In this document: positions 1 through 11,860 of the stretch, piece by piece
Layout: each line of letters opens with the position of its first letter
Position numbering within the stretch: the first letter of the stretch is position 1
Source of the DNA: Bemisia tabaci
Taxonomy: Eukaryota; Arthropoda; Insecta; Hemiptera; Aleyrodidae
Reading direction: 5' to 3'
Assembly (NCBI RefSeq): GCF_918797505.1
Contig: NC_092793.1
Coordinates: forward strand, 60,593,749 to 60,657,748
DNA length: 64,000 bases
Position numbers and translations under genes: made by a program
Notes under the pieces: generated by a model
The model's database searches: none
Told to the model about the DNA's origin: nothing
The model's input: only the letters and a program-made list of their open reading frames with translations

Positions 1-1092
1 TATTCATGTTGAGATACAACCTCAGAGCGACTTGATCTTTTGTTGAAAAAGCAGTGAAAAAATTCATTTGCCTTAAAAATATATTTTCCAAAGAGGCACA
101 GAGTAAGCCCGAGATCATCTTCGAATCGAGGAAGATTGGTGGGATACCTGATTAAGGAAGCAGAAGGCTATAAATCTGAGGAAAGGTAGCCGTTTTTCGG
201 GTATCTTTCTCTCCGTAGGTGCTACTGAAGGTCAAAGAACCTGCCTCTATCTGTCGTGGACCCGATTCTTCTTTTCATTTCTATGTGATTCAAAACTACC
301 TCAGCTATTGCCAAATTTATCGTCTTAATAATATGTAAGTACGTTGATTGGTGAAAACAAAAATGCAGATCTGAGGACGAGAAACTCTTCATTTTTTTTT
401 GTTTATCGATCATCAGAATGAAAGAACGAAGCTCTGAAAAATGTATGTTTCCGTATGACAATATCACTAGATCTATTTCAATTAAATAATCCCACCATAC
501 CTCAGTCATCGAATTCAAGAATCTCCGATGATGGGAACGTAATTTTGGGTTTGAAAATCGGTAAGATTGAACTTGACAAAAGTAGTAAAGTATTTTAATG
601 CATAGTTATCCCCCGGTTTTCAGAGTACAGTGACTTGGTGAGTTTTTACTGTTTTCTGTTTCCTTAGAAAATTCTTCATCGATCCCTTTCGGAAATTCTT
701 TTTTGAAAAATCAACAAAATCTCGCAAATCAGGAAAACAAGGCGGAAAAAACAAGACGCAAGACGTTTCACCAAAAAAATGTGGGCTGTTTCAATCGCTC
801 TTCAATTTGTGCAAATGCACATTGCAATGACCAAGGGATAAAGGCTAGATGATTCGATTATCGATAAAGTGAATTAAGTCTGACTTCATCAGATTGTGTG
901 TATGTGTGTGTAGTTCTAATCAGGCAATTTGCATTATTATTAACCTAAAAACCTTTGATTTAACTTTGGCAACGTTTCATCGATTTCATCAATTTTCTCG
1001 ACATGCCTTCTGGATTTATATTTATTGGCGGGGGTTACAAATATACGAATGCCAACTCTCTCAACGGAGTTTTTCACTGAGATATTTCCTTT
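1..1092. other. Gene-free; intron of odd-family gene (minus strand)
   Basis: AT-rich sequence without recognisable coding potential. A short TG-rich run is at about 893-912. The downstream zinc-finger exon expected on the minus strand is not here. Confidence 0.5.
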
Positions 1093-1258
1093 CTGTGGCG
1101 TAGCGTGCTTTGCGATACATCGATTGATCTGGCATTTAAACCATGGAAAAGGATCGATAAACAGGGTGTTCGCAAAAATCACCTTAGTAATCGATTCTTT
1201 ACCATAGCTCCAAATGGTAAAATATCGATAATAATCGATCATTCACGCTTCGCCACTG
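1093..1258. mobile_element. hAT-type MITE, family M1 (about 165 bp)
   Basis: Ends read ctgtggcgtagcg... and ...cgcttcgccactg, imperfect inverted copies of the family TIR (cagtggcgtggcgtgc). Flanks tttccttt (1085-1092) and tttccttc (1259-1266) are a one-mismatch 8-bp target duplication. Internal ATCGAT-rich palindrome as in the other copies. Confidence 0.8.
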
Positions 1259-1605
1259 TTTCCTTCAACCGCGTGTGTACGATACGTGGATATTCTGCAA
1301 CACCGTCGGTATCAGCAGGTAGAGACGCCACCGATTCGACCGTCGCGTCAGGTAACCCCCCCCCCCCCCTTCACCCGGTTGCCTTTATCCAATTAGGGGG
1401 CCTCACTGCATTTCTCCCTCCTCCACCATATAAATTAAAGTTTAATCACTTTCGTCTCCTCTTAAGTGGACCGATAATCCCTTGCCCCAGACATCTCGAA
1501 AGTTGGAATTTTTGGCAACACGATCCGAGTCGGAAGATTCTTCGTTCCAGCGGCGCACGAGAGTCCAAATGAGCCAAGACAAAGATTTTCGAGAGATTCG
1601 GAACT

Positions 1606-1880
1606 GCAGGCTGATTTACGGAATCGGTAGACAAAGCTATAGACAGAAGAGACAGAAAGGATTTGTAGGGATTCTCTTGGTGGAAGCGGGTGCTTGAAAT
1701 TGAAAAGGAGAGAGGTAATAGACTAACTAACGACAACCTATAGGAGACTAGATAGTTAGTCCGTCATTTTCTCCCTTAAAGTCCATAGGAACCACTCATT
1801 TCAACCAATGAGATCGCTCCATACTTCCTACGTCTTCTTCATCTATAGCTTTCTCTATCAATTTCAACAATCAGCCTGCT
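1606..1880. mobile_element. TIR element, family M2 (about 275 bp)
   Basis: Inverted ends gcaggctgatt / aatcagcctgc. Interior shares with copies at 4522, 30932 and 55979 the words tagacaaagctatagacag, gactaacta and the ctttctctatcaatttcaa end. Non-coding. Confidence 0.7.
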
Positions 1881-2466
1881 GAGAGGGTATTGTTGGTGAA
1901 AGAGAAAGGACCATTTTTTAAAGATCATCCTAGCCCAGTTTTGCTTATTTCACTGGATTATACGGTATGCACGCTACGATATTTCTTCTTTTTTTCAGGA
2001 AAATGGTACCAAATGGTAAATTATAGCCTATTTTTCAATACATATACTGTTTATTCAGTTGCACATTTTCTCTCTCCTCTTTCTAGAAGAAGAAATTAAA
2101 CAAAACAAAATTATCCTAAAACTTTTTTCTGCCTTCGCGATGAGCGTATTTTTTTGGAGAATATTGAGTATAGTTCCGCTGAACTTGTGAACCAGGGACA
2201 AGCGTTTTGAAACCCTCAAGTCAATACACACGTTTAGAATGTAAACCTCAAGAGTTAAGTTCTCATTAACCATTCTCATCGTTTAAAAATTATTGGTGTA
2301 AGAAATTCATTTATAATGGTACGAGACAAGGGTTCCATAATTTACAGGTAAACATTTTTACTAATAATCTCCCAAAAACAGAGCCTTTTGAGGACAAGTT
2401 TCAATTCTAGGGTGAAAGATGTCCAGACCTCACTGAACCCCCTTCCCCGTGCTCATTTTTCTTTGA

Positions 2467-3736
2467 GTGAAGATGCCGGAGCAGGAAAGATATGAAAACT
2501 GGCCAAATATAACCAAACTGGCCAAATATAGCCAAACTGGCCAAATTTATTTTACTGGGGTTATCTTGCAACTTCCTTACGTGACATCAAAATATCAGTG
2601 GTTGTCTTTACGACAAAGTTACTTTTGCGAACAACCAACATTTTCTACAACGAAGTGGTTTTTGCGCGATCCACAGTGCGGAGTGGTAAACAGGCCAACT
2701 GCGGGCAGTAAATGTTTGCTCAAGTTACCTAATCTCATTCGATGCCTGTAAAAGGCAGCGTCCCATAAATGGCGACGTAAGCCGCCAAATAATCCCCATA
2801 AAAGAACCCGATTGTTTAGCACTCCGGACTCCGGAGCAACACATCTTTTGCCGTACTCTCTTTTCCTCTATCCTCTTTTTAATCCTTTCGGCGACCAAAC
2901 TCGCGTTTGCAAAATTCCGTGCTTATCAGGGTATACATAAACGCAGAAGCTTAAAATTAATTGTTCTCCACTTTTCCTCAATTGTAACTTTCAATATTTT
3001 TGATGCTTCGGTCGGGGATTCCGGGTTATATTTCTTAAAAATAGTTTTTTTTTTTGTGATATCTTTGCTGGAGATCAGAAAAGTCAGATAGGCTCTGAAG
3101 CTGTTTCACTGCAATAAATTATATCTTGACTTAGGTACATCCAAGATTTTTGACTTTTACGACATGATTTGCAATGACAGGTTCTCATCACTATCGATGA
3201 TTTGTATTATGATAAATCAATTAGAACTGAAAGACAAACTGTTTTACTCAACGATACAGGAAATGTAGTTAGGTGGTGGCTTACGAAAAATCGTAACACA
3301 CATGGAGCGGTCGTTCGATAGGCGGGTAGGGGAGGGAACTGTCTGATTGCTATTCTCGTCATAACCTTAATTACATTGGATCTTACGGGAGTTTTTACAA
3401 ATAACAATTTAGCGTTAAAATTCTTATCGTAATGGCTAAGTCTCATATCTAGACACATATTTTCAAACAGCTGATTCTGAATTTCATATAAGTCGTTATT
3501 CATTAACAATTCCATAAGAAACCATGGAGACCGACTATCCTCGTCCTAACCTAATTGTTGCTCCTGGTGTGTTACGAATTTCCCAGTTGGCGTGGCATAG
3601 GATCTTCGGTTTTGATCTTTGGTTAGGATCTTTGGTTTTGGATTGGTGATCTTTCTAGATCTTTGGTTTCACTGCAATTAATTAATTATTTTCAAATTTG
3701 TATAGTTGAATATAAAAATGATGGAAAGTAACTCAC
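2467..3736. other. Gene-free stretch of the odd-family intron
   Basis: A short tandem array of the word ggccaaatat(a) with accaaact spacers sits at about 2500-2550. The rest is AT-rich with no feature I can name. Confidence 0.4.
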
Positions 3737-4374
3737 CTATGGTCCCTTAGATGATCTTGTCTCCTAAAAGCTTTACCACAGATATCGCACTCGTAGGGCC
3801 GTTCGTCGGTATGAGTCCGTTCGTGAATCAAGAGATTATAGGATTTAGTGAACTGACGATTGCAAAACTTACAAATGAACTGTTTTTTGGGTCGCGACGC
3901 CCGGCCGGGGGCGCGGAGAAGGCGGCGATCTAGGTGGGAGTGGGGGTTGGCCCCGGGGGAGAAAATGCCGGAGGACGAGCCGAAGGGCGAAAAACTAGAG
4001 GAGCCGGAGGGGTTGGCGGAGCTGGGGGGCGGCGGGAAGAGGCCCGGCGGGTAGGAGGGCGGCGGCGCGCCCGAGAGAGAGTCGAGAAGGGATGAAGGGC
4101 GGTGGGGGAGGAGCATGGCGGCGGCGGCGTGGGCGGCGTGGGCGGCGTGGGCGGCCGCCTCGCGGATGACGAGCTCGTTGCGCTCCTCGCTCATGATGGC
4201 CATGAGGTCGTCGCCGGGCTGGTAGAGGCCCGGGTGGAGGCCGCGCCCGGGGAGGACCGGCACGAACGCCGAGCTCGACTCCCGCCGGAGGTAGTGGAAC
4301 GGCGACCCGGGGAGGGCCCGCGAACGGGAGTCCTCCACCGAGGTCGGACCCGCCGAACTCCCACTGCTCGGCAT
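3737..4374 (-). CDS. odd-skipped family C2H2 zinc-finger factor, first coding exon (partial)
   Basis: Encodes 212 full codons plus two bases. Residues 1-160 are low-complexity Pro/Ser/Gly with an Ala-His run near residues 73-86 and no known domain. A basic linker (RPKKQ) leads into finger 1 at about 166-188 (CKFC...HERTH) and the TDERPY linker, then finger 2 ([17 protein letters not shown]). The [20 protein letters not shown] and [12 protein letters not shown] segments are hallmarks of the odd/sob/bowl/OSR family, nuclear DNA-binding regulators of segmentation, gut and leg patterning. The exon stops at a good donor (gtgagt at 3731-3736) after the first zinc-binding His of finger 2; the second His must come from the next exon, left of the window. 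The start at 4374 is chosen because an in-frame TGA lies 5 codons upstream in the same exon. The exon is GC-rich in AT-rich surroundings. Family certain; which paralogue (odd, sob or bowl) cannot be told. Confidence 0.93.
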
Positions 4375-4413
4375 CGTCCCCGCGTCAGCGTGTCAACGGC
4401 TCACCGCGTCAGT
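4375..4413 (-). other. 5' UTR part of the odd-family exon, with splice acceptor
   Basis: Reading the minus strand, a pyrimidine-rich tract ends in tttcag at about 4414-4419 and exon sequence follows from 4413. The 39 bases before the ATG contain an in-frame TGA, so they are untranslated. This implies at least one non-coding 5' exon farther right. Confidence 0.6.
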
Positions 4414-4521
4414 CTGAAACACAACAAAATCTTCAATTAGACATCTCAAGCACTTACAATCTGCAGCTACTATGCGTAAAGAGACATATAGGTACAATAC
4501 ATAGAGAAAAGGGTGGTGGGC

Positions 4522-4799
4522 CAGCGGGCCGAATATTGAAATTTATAGACAAAGCTACAGACAAAGACGACAAAAGGGATTTGAAGGGATCCTAATGGTG
4601 GAAGCAGGTGGTGGCAATGGACATAGGAGGTAGGTAATGGACTAACTGACGGCAACCCACTAAAGACCCGACAGTTAGTCCATCATTTTCTTCCTTAGTC
4701 TAGAAGAACCAACCATGTCAACCAATAGGATCGCTTCATACTCCCTATGTCTTCTGTGTCTATCGCTTTGTCCATCAGCTTCAATAATCAGCCCGCTGG
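4522..4799. mobile_element. TIR element, family M2
   Basis: Ends cagcgggc...gcccgctg, interior shared with 1606-1880, 30932-31196 and 55979-56251. The centre is itself palindromic (gactaactgacggcaac against acccgacagttagtc). Directly abuts the fold-back at 4801. Confidence 0.75.
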
Positions 4800-4800
4800 A

Positions 4801-5106
4801 GCCTGATTGTTGAAATTTTGTGTTTGTCGGGTAGACATAGATGACATAGGTTAAAAGGCGGAGCGTGATTGGTCGGCTACGTCTTATCGCTGCTTTATCG
4901 TGGAATGGACGACATACTGTCGGAAACTTAAAAGGCTCCTTTAGCTTGTCGGGTGGAACTCTCGACAAGTTAAAGGCACCTCTTAAGTTTCCGACAGTAT
5001 GTCGTCCATTCCACGAAAAAGCAGCGATAGACACAGCCGACCATCCGCCTTTTAGCCTACGTCATCTATGTCTACGCGACAAACATAAAATTTCAACGAT
5101 CAGGCT
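4801..5106. mobile_element. Long-hairpin fold-back element (about 305 bp)
   Basis: Near-complete palindrome. The left arm agcctgattgttgaaattt ... acgacatactgtcggaaac is answered by gtttccgacagtatgtcgt ... aaatttcaacgatcaggct. Both strands therefore give mirrored peptides containing GRHTVGNL. Terminal sequence resembles family M2 (ctgattgttgaaatt). Confidence 0.8.
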
Positions 5107-5644
5107 GCAGCCGAGATATGTTTCATTCTGCGTCACATCGAGCGAGTGAAGGTCTAATGAAAACTCTGACAAAGATGTGTCATGTTGGGGTCAAGCAGTT
5201 TTTCCTCCGTGCAAACGTCCCCCCAATTCTCATTGGCATTGGCTTATATTACATCTCTCAGTCACAACTGCATCTGGAAGTGACTACCGTATCACCACTG
5301 TCGGTATTTTCTCTAAGGATAAGAAAACATTCTATTCGAAGCATGCAAAATGCCAAACAATTGAATGTTTTTTACGAGAAAGTTTGTTCGATTCCTCATC
5401 AATATTGTTTCATTATTCTCATATGATCGGAATGAGATCGTATGAATCTCCAAAAGCTTTCTAGTGACTATTCTTTATCCTGATGTTGGGTTCAAAAAAA
5501 ACCCTGAAAAATCCGTTATGGGAAGTAAATATGAGACCTCAAAAGCAAAATTGTAACCAGTGGAATGATCACCCATATAATGTCTACTGGTTTACTCGCT
5601 CATCAAAATTGTGACGAAACCGTCGCAGCAGTGTCATCGCATAC

Positions 5645-6344
5645 CAGGGCCGGTTTAAAGGGGTGGCCACATGATGGGAGATGAAAAGGAGAAGCCCTCG
5701 GCGCGGCGGTCGGCATCTAACACATATTAGCGCCTGCATTCCTACAAAACTGCACGAATACTTCACGCATTGCATCAAACACAGTGCGATCACTGCGGTC
5801 AGCGTGAAACGGATAGCTCCTACAAAAATGCATGAATACTTCACGCATTGCGCTAGACACACTGCGGTCAGCGTGAAACGCATATCGCCCACAAGACTGC
5901 GTGAATACTTCACGCATTGCGTCAAACACAGTGCGTTCAGCAGCGGTCGTCGGCGTGAAACTCATAGCGCCTACAAAACTGTCGGAATACTTCACGCATT
6001 GCTCCAAACACGGTGCTGTCTGTGCGGCGCGGCGGCGGAAGTTAAAATCATTAAACCACATTTATGTTTGTTCTTTCATAATTGTTTCGCTCATTTCTTA
6101 TGAATGGAAGACCATGTCCACGCAGAGATAGGTTTACGAAACTTAACGTTCGCGCAAAGTTCGGTGAATTTTTGCTAGTAGTGCTGACAGGGCTTTCCCA
6201 AAAAATGTTTCCAACACGAGTAAACGCGTCTTATGCACCGCACCCCCGCTGGCACGTCCACTTGATGGTTTTTATTGATGTTTCAAAACGAATGAGACAA
6301 AATACAGGCGGCCCATGGGCGGCAAGTAGGTGAATCCGGCCCTG
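5645..6344. mobile_element. Non-autonomous hAT-type element, family M3 (700 bp)
   Basis: Ends cagggccggttt... and ...gaatccggccctg, flanked by exact 8-bp duplications tcgcatac (5637-5644, 6345-6352). Its left half holds four or five imperfect units of 60-90 bp, each with gaatacttcacgcattgc and gcgtgaaac. No transposase ORF. A second copy is at 49104-50217. Confidence 0.87.
5735..6030. repeat. Tandem subterminal repeats in element M3
   Basis: Repeated unit: ctacaaaactg, cgaatacttcacgcattgc, caaacacagtgcg, gcggtcagcgtgaaac. Copies start near 5743, 5818, 5888 and 5970. The unit contains a small palindrome (gtgaa...ttcac). Confidence 0.8.
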
Positions 6345-6352
6345 TCGCATAC

Positions 6353-8602
6353 CTTTGCGCTGGAGGAAGAGTTTTAGAATCAGTAATATCTGTCAGAAAA
6401 GAATCTTCCTCTCTTATCATTTTCTTTCTTAGCGTTAGTAAGGAACTCATAAAAAGTGAGATTGAAGGCAATGATGATGCATCTAATTCTAGAACACCAA
6501 AAAAACAGCTAGAAAACCGATCATTTCTTCCACATGAGAAGAGAGACAAAATGAGGGTTGTGTTGAGGACAATTCACATCATCATCACTTTACTAAGCTT
6601 ATCAAGCATCATTCTGTCCGTGGTCATTTCAATCTCCATCGAACGTTGAAAGTCTTCTTAGAATTTTTTCGTGGCGAATATCTTCGTCAAGTCACCAAAG
6701 AGTCTGTCGCATGTTCAGACGAGGTGGCTACGCTTTTTCTCAAGAAGTAGAAGTCACAATCGAAGAGCCCGGGACGAGGTATTGCCATCAAAAGAGGCCG
6801 CCTGTGACGAAGCAGTGAGAGCTGTTGACAAATGAATGGGGCCTCTTGTTCCCCAGCAAATCATCGGCGGAAAGTGCGAAAGTTAGTTTCGACTCGAGTC
6901 TACCAATATCGGTCAATGCAAACAAACAATCGGCGCTAAGAGAGAGGCCTCGACGCTCTCGTCCAAGTCACTCTCCGCTGTGTCGCCAGTTCAAGCGAAA
7001 ATTCATCCGTGATTTTGAATTAGATGCCTCTTCCCCCTCCGTGGGAAAAATGGAGGGTTGTCATAAGAAAATTGCCGTAACGCTAAATTTGCGAGTTTTT
7101 TACACCCCCACCCTCCTGTAACGCTCCTTAACACTGTACTAGATTCCCCTAAAAAATTACGTAACGCTTGTCCGGACCTTCCCTCCCTCCATTTCGATAA
7201 AAAATATTCTAAACATCACCTTACACTTAATTGAAAGATTGGCGTTTCTATTTAGTGAGGAAAAGTAAAAGTATTACAGAGAATATTTTCGAGATTCTTT
7301 AAGACTTCTGAAGACGATTGACGAAACATTCCACAGAAACTCGAAAAATCACTTATACTCGTTACGTAACGCTTCGCTCTATACCACCCCCCGCCCCCTG
7401 TAACGCCGCGTAACGGTGACAAAGACGCCTCCCCCCCCCCCCCTTTGAAGCTTTAAGTTATTCAGGTATGGCCCCAAAGTTACATTCCTTTAATTTAAAA
7501 AAAAAAACACACATTTGAAAAATAATATTTCAATCTGAACATCTTCCTTTCAATGAAAAAATTGCTCTTCACCTCCAAAACTTTGTACTATTGGGTAAAA
7601 TTTTGTATACTTTTTCATCTTTTTTATGTTTATCATAACAGCACGCGAGATGCGTTTTTCCAGTTAACTTCTTTAAGTTAAAAACTTTGAGTGCAGAACT
7701 CCACAATCGTTGGAATGATCTGTGACCGTAATTTAATCGTAGAAAAGAGACATTCGACGCACTGTCATAACTTTTCCCTTAGTTCGTCAAATTCGAAGCT
7801 TTTAAAGCAGGACTTGACAACAATAAAGTCACGATAGCGCAGAAGGAACGCAAGAGAACAATGAGGTTGAAGCAAGGTTGTCTGCTGAGATACAGTCACC
7901 GACTTCAATCTTCAGACCATCATCACTCGTCTCCTCCCCAATGCGCTGTCTTGCAAGACCATTTCTGACAAGGAGGTGAGTCGTTTTCGACTAACGGCGT
8001 CATTTCCAACCATCTCTCACATTCAGTTACATTCTGACAAATTCAAGCTAAGAGTTAGGTTTTCATGCGCGCATCATTGAAGAGCGACACTTTCACGTAA
8101 AATAAGTGTTTGCGGTGATCCCCTAAAATTGTAGTACTACCTCAATTTGTTGGATGATATGACCATTTGCAATAATATGTGGTAGTACCAAGTTGGGGTA
8201 AGGCCGCAACATTTGAGTTGGTGACCTAATTAATGGGGGTACTACCACAACTAATTGGCAATTTCCATATCATCAAACAACCTCGTGCTCTTTTTTCCGT
8301 GTGAGAAAGTCCCCTGAAGAAAACACCAAACCCTTGTCTATGGAAAGTAAAAATTCCATGAAAGTTACCCAAAATTAGCTTGTTTGTGGAGAAACATCGA
8401 GGCCGTGGATGAGGCGAGAGACGGAGATAAGACTTCGCTTATTCTCCCTAGGGTGTGCCTCCAGTCACTCCATCATTCCATAAATCTATGTACGTCATTC
8501 GAAAAATATTAAAGCGGCAATTTTTGGGGGGGGTGGGGGCAAAGTCCTCAAGTCACTTACTCTTCATGAGAGTCCTATGCGGTACCTATTGAGCGGCTGC
8601 AT
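6353..8602. other. Gene-free intergenic stretch
   Basis: No convincing coding sequence. C-rich tracts occur near 7105, 7385 and 7430, with recurrent cgtaacgc words between 7076 and 7420 that hint at a decayed repeat. An imperfect palindrome lies at about 8130-8285 (gtagtactacc / ggtagtacc, gatgatatg / catatcatc). Confidence 0.4.
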
Positions 8603-8766
8603 CAGTGGCGTGGCGTGCTTTGCATCATATCGATTGATCTACCATTTAAACCTATGGAAATGGATCGATACACAGGGTGTTTGCGACGAACACCTTAATA
8701 ATCAATATTTTACTATGGCTTCCAATGGGGAAAAATCGATTACCGATCATTCACGCCTCGCCACTT
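8603..8766. mobile_element. hAT-type MITE, family M1
   Basis: Starts cagtggcgtggcgtgctttgc and ends cacgcctcgccactt, with the family's internal tttaaacctatgg and gatcgatacacagggtg. The target duplication is only partly preserved. Confidence 0.75.
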
Positions 8767-8912
8767 GGCTCTTATTCTCGGGGTTCAATCTTCATCTCTC
8801 TGGCAGGGCTGGACCCCAAGCATCCCCCTAGCTACGCCAGCAGTAAAAAAGTAAGGAGCAATCGATGCGCTTTGGAGGATTCCACGCTCAAATTTCTGAG
8901 GGACTACTAACT

Positions 8913-9034
8913 GGTCGTATTTCTGTCAAACGGAACTATGTGCATCCTGACGTGAACCCTGTTATGCATACGTTCTAATGGGTTGCAGGGCTCATGTCTT
9001 AATGCACATAGTTCCGTTTGGCAGAAATACGTCC
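8913..9034. mobile_element. Short TIR element, family M4 (about 120 bp)
   Basis: Arms ggtcgtatttctgtcaaacg and cgtttggcagaaatacgtcc are inverted; the middle has tgacgtgaaccctgttatgc. A second copy lies at 59317-59424. Confidence 0.75.
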
Positions 9035-9060
9035 AAGTGGAGTCCTAGGCTCTCCTACCT

Positions 9061-9460
9061 AAGTCGATGGCTTGACAGGCAGTCAAAGCCGGCTTCCGGC
9101 CGGCGGCAAGCCTTCTAAAATTACGCCCGACACCCACAACACACGTCTGACACGCGCGTGATATCGATCGCGATTGTTCGTGGGTGCTCAGGTGCGCGAG
9201 ATGCCGTACTTCCAGGATCCCCGGATTTCTTTACGTCGGTGCACATCAGAGGCGGCATGACTTGCTCGGTCTGGCAAAGTCGGGACACATTGATCTCGGG
9301 CCCATTGGTATGAGCACGACCGGCGACCGGGTCAGGGGGCTACCGACGCTCAATTACGGCTTCTTTCATGCCGACAGACGCACAGCAAAGCCACCGACTC
9401 GATTTCACGCACGACTCGTACGGATCCTGAAAGCTCTCTTCATTTCCAAGCTCTCGTAAC
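9061..9460. other. Unexplained GC-rich island
   Basis: About 400 bp with many CpG between AT-rich flanks, including ccggcttccggccggcggc near 9089. A plus-strand frame is open at 9184-9459, but its peptide resembles nothing I know. Could be regulatory DNA upstream of the odd-family gene or transposon remnant. Confidence 0.3.
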
Positions 9461-9486
9461 AGTTCTGTCATGCGACGGGAAAAGGA

Positions 9487-9746
9487 TACCGACGGTGGAA
9501 CTCCCAAACCACGTATCTCGTCTGCGGTGTTTCAAAATCTCCGTTCTCGTTATATTTTTCTTGGAGGAGAACAAATCAAGGTCATACCTTCCAGTTTTCA
9601 CAGAATTTTCCTCGCGTGGGGAAGAAAATGTACGGAAATTTTCAAGAATCGACGTTGAATATTTTTCTATTTAACAAATATGGTATGAGAGGAAGTCTGC
9701 GACGTCGCAAACCGAAATACGTGGTATGGTAGCTTCACCGTCGATA
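9487..9746. mobile_element. TIR element, family M5 (about 255 bp)
   Basis: Inverted ends: cgacggtggaactcccaaac and gtagcttcaccgtcg, with ccacgtatctcg near each end. Related copies at 27655-27883 and 49709-49972. Confidence 0.7.
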
Positions 9747-11477
9747 CGCTTCGTATTTGAGGTGCGTGTGGTTGCAGCGTGTGCCATCACGCATGCAACC
9801 GAACAAAGCATCCAATACGAGATAGTCACAGGATTAGATTTTTAACTGGAGTTTTTCGCTTCAATTTTAAATAATGAGAAGAACTCATCCCATTATTACA
9901 GTCGAACGTTTGCCAAGCTGGACTTATTTATGCTAATATGAACTAGAGACGGGTGCAAAAAAGATGGAATGTACTCGTAACAGCTGCATAAGAAACAATG
10001 TAAAAGTGGAAATTTACATTAAATCGGAACGAACTAAGCGCCAAAATATGCTACTTCAAGAGCCGTGGACATGCGGCAACAGCGTTGTGGATAGGGTTCC
10101 TGAGATAAAGTGCCCCAACTGTGGTCCCTGGTCCCGGTCATCGACGCTGACGTCACTGGTGCTCTATAGTTCCCATTCATTCTTACGGCCCTTAATTAGC
10201 GAGCACATTCCTTCTTTCCCACCCGTCCCTGGTCCCTTTCAGCATATATACATTCAAATATGGGCTTTCTTGTAACGAAAAGAACACAGAACGGCTGTCG
10301 CAATCTGTCACGCTCGTTCTTACATTTCATTTTTCATTTTTCTGAGTTACCATCATTTTCGCACGCGGAGCAACCAATATCAACTGACTAATAACTCATC
10401 AGTTATCAGTTGACAAGGGAAGCATCGCTCCTCTCTCCTGTACGTGAACAATTTGGACATCTGGACTTGCAATTTGGACTCGATGCGTTTCTGATAAACT
10501 CAGTCCATTCGGTCTTATAATATGCCCCTCAATATACTCTTTCTTTCAGTTTGTCGTTTCATTTTAGACAGATGGTTCTCTTTCGACTGTTCCTCTCTCC
10601 ACTTTCCAAACTTAGCCGACATTGACCACTGGGATGTAGCAACGGATATTGACGTGATTTGATACAACTTGGTCCGTATGTGGACCAAGACTACGTTTGT
10701 GGATTCCACATAATGATTGTAACTTCGGCAACATTGACCGTTCAGAGGCACATAACCACCACAATAGAGCTTTAGCCGCTCCTCTTCCGGTGTTGTCCAG
10801 TGGTGCTCCTCGTCTTGAAAAGCTTTCCTTCACGATTGTTAGGAGTTCGAAAAAATGTAAAATTCAATAAGGACCGCTCTGGAGCATTTTTTATTTAATT
10901 TCACACTTTTACACTCATATTTTAGTTTAAGATATCATCACGAATTAATGTAAACTACTTTTAACGGAGCTGCGATTCCTATCCTTGACTAAAATATAGA
11001 CTATATAGTCATAACTACTAATAAGACTATAATAAAACTATAACATAGACTGTAATAAGACTTTTTTGACCATCAACGCTCGAGGTTTTCGACCTTTGGG
11101 AAACGGATTTTGTCACGAGACTAATCATACCATGCAAAGATTGGGACTTTAGGTATCAGGTGACTTTAAAATGATCCATGAGCGTTGGATAATCTGAGGC
11201 TAGGAGCCTGTAACCTTAATTACAAATTTTTACGCGTGTACGCACCATGAGTATTGCGGCTTCACATGTTTGAGGGGTTGCAGCTGAACTTGTTTCATGG
11301 GTCAGGACAAGTTTTTTTTGCGGGGACCCAGCGGTGCTCGTACCTTCCCGATTTTTTGGGGAAAATCATACATTTTTTTTCTGCATTTTTACAACGATTA
11401 TGAACCTAAACAGCCTAAACTCATGATAAATGGTTATTCTCGAAAATTGAGGAAACTAAAATCGTCGTCTCTCAGGC
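9747..11477. other. Gene-free intergenic stretch
   Basis: No coding sequence that I recognise. A low-complexity actata/ataagactat tract lies at about 10990-11060. Confidence 0.4.
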
Positions 11478-11716
11478 GAAGGAACGTAACTCCATTCCAA
11501 GGTTGCCAAATTGACCCCAACAATGAATTTATCTTACAAAAATGTGCCTGTGCAATTTTTACCCCAAAATTTTCTGATTTTGCATGAAATCTGAGGAAAA
11601 ATCAGTGATATTTTCAGTTAGAAATCCCCTAGATTTTCCTGGTTAATACGCAACTTATACGAGGGAATTTTGGCAACATTGGAAAAAGGTTATGTTCTTC
11701 CGTGAGGAAAACGACA
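11478..11716. mobile_element. Old TIR element, family M6 (about 240 bp)
   Basis: Ends ggcgaaggaacgtaactcc and cttccgtgaggaaaacgac; body with aaggttgccaaatt, gcatgaaatctgaggaaaaa and ggcaacattgg. Recurs at 23646-24123, 34631-35036 and 54139-54382. Confidence 0.65.
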
Positions 11717-11719
11717 AAT

Positions 11720-11860
11720 TAGACTGCATTTTGCGATATGGAAGTACAATATCTAGCTCAGTTTACAAATGACGTAGGTACCATTAGTTTTCTTATGCAG
11801 ACGAGTGTTTCTACAGGTAAGCCAAAAATTGTAGCTCCATATTGCAGAATGTAGTTTGAT
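11720..11860. mobile_element. Short TIR element, family M7 (about 140 bp)
   Basis: Inverted ends agactgcattttgcgatatg / atattgcagaatgtagtt. Other copies at 31675, 34649 and 35821. Abuts the M6 element. Confidence 0.65.

Noticed and set aside
4102..4440. Plus-strand ORF rich in Gly/Val/Glu opposite the odd-family exon
   Set aside because: Antisense shadow of the GC-rich zinc-finger exon; the minus-strand product has clear family motifs.
5735..6030. Spaced repeats as a possible CRISPR array
   Set aside because: The genome is eukaryotic, repeats are imperfect and lie inside a transposon with 8-bp target duplications.
7076..7440. C-rich runs and cgtaacgc repeats as a regulatory array
   Set aside because: Too irregular; probably a decayed repeat or low-complexity sequence.
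10612..10833. Minus-strand 73-codon ORF as a gene
   Set aside because: No recognisable domain, no splice context, length expected by chance.
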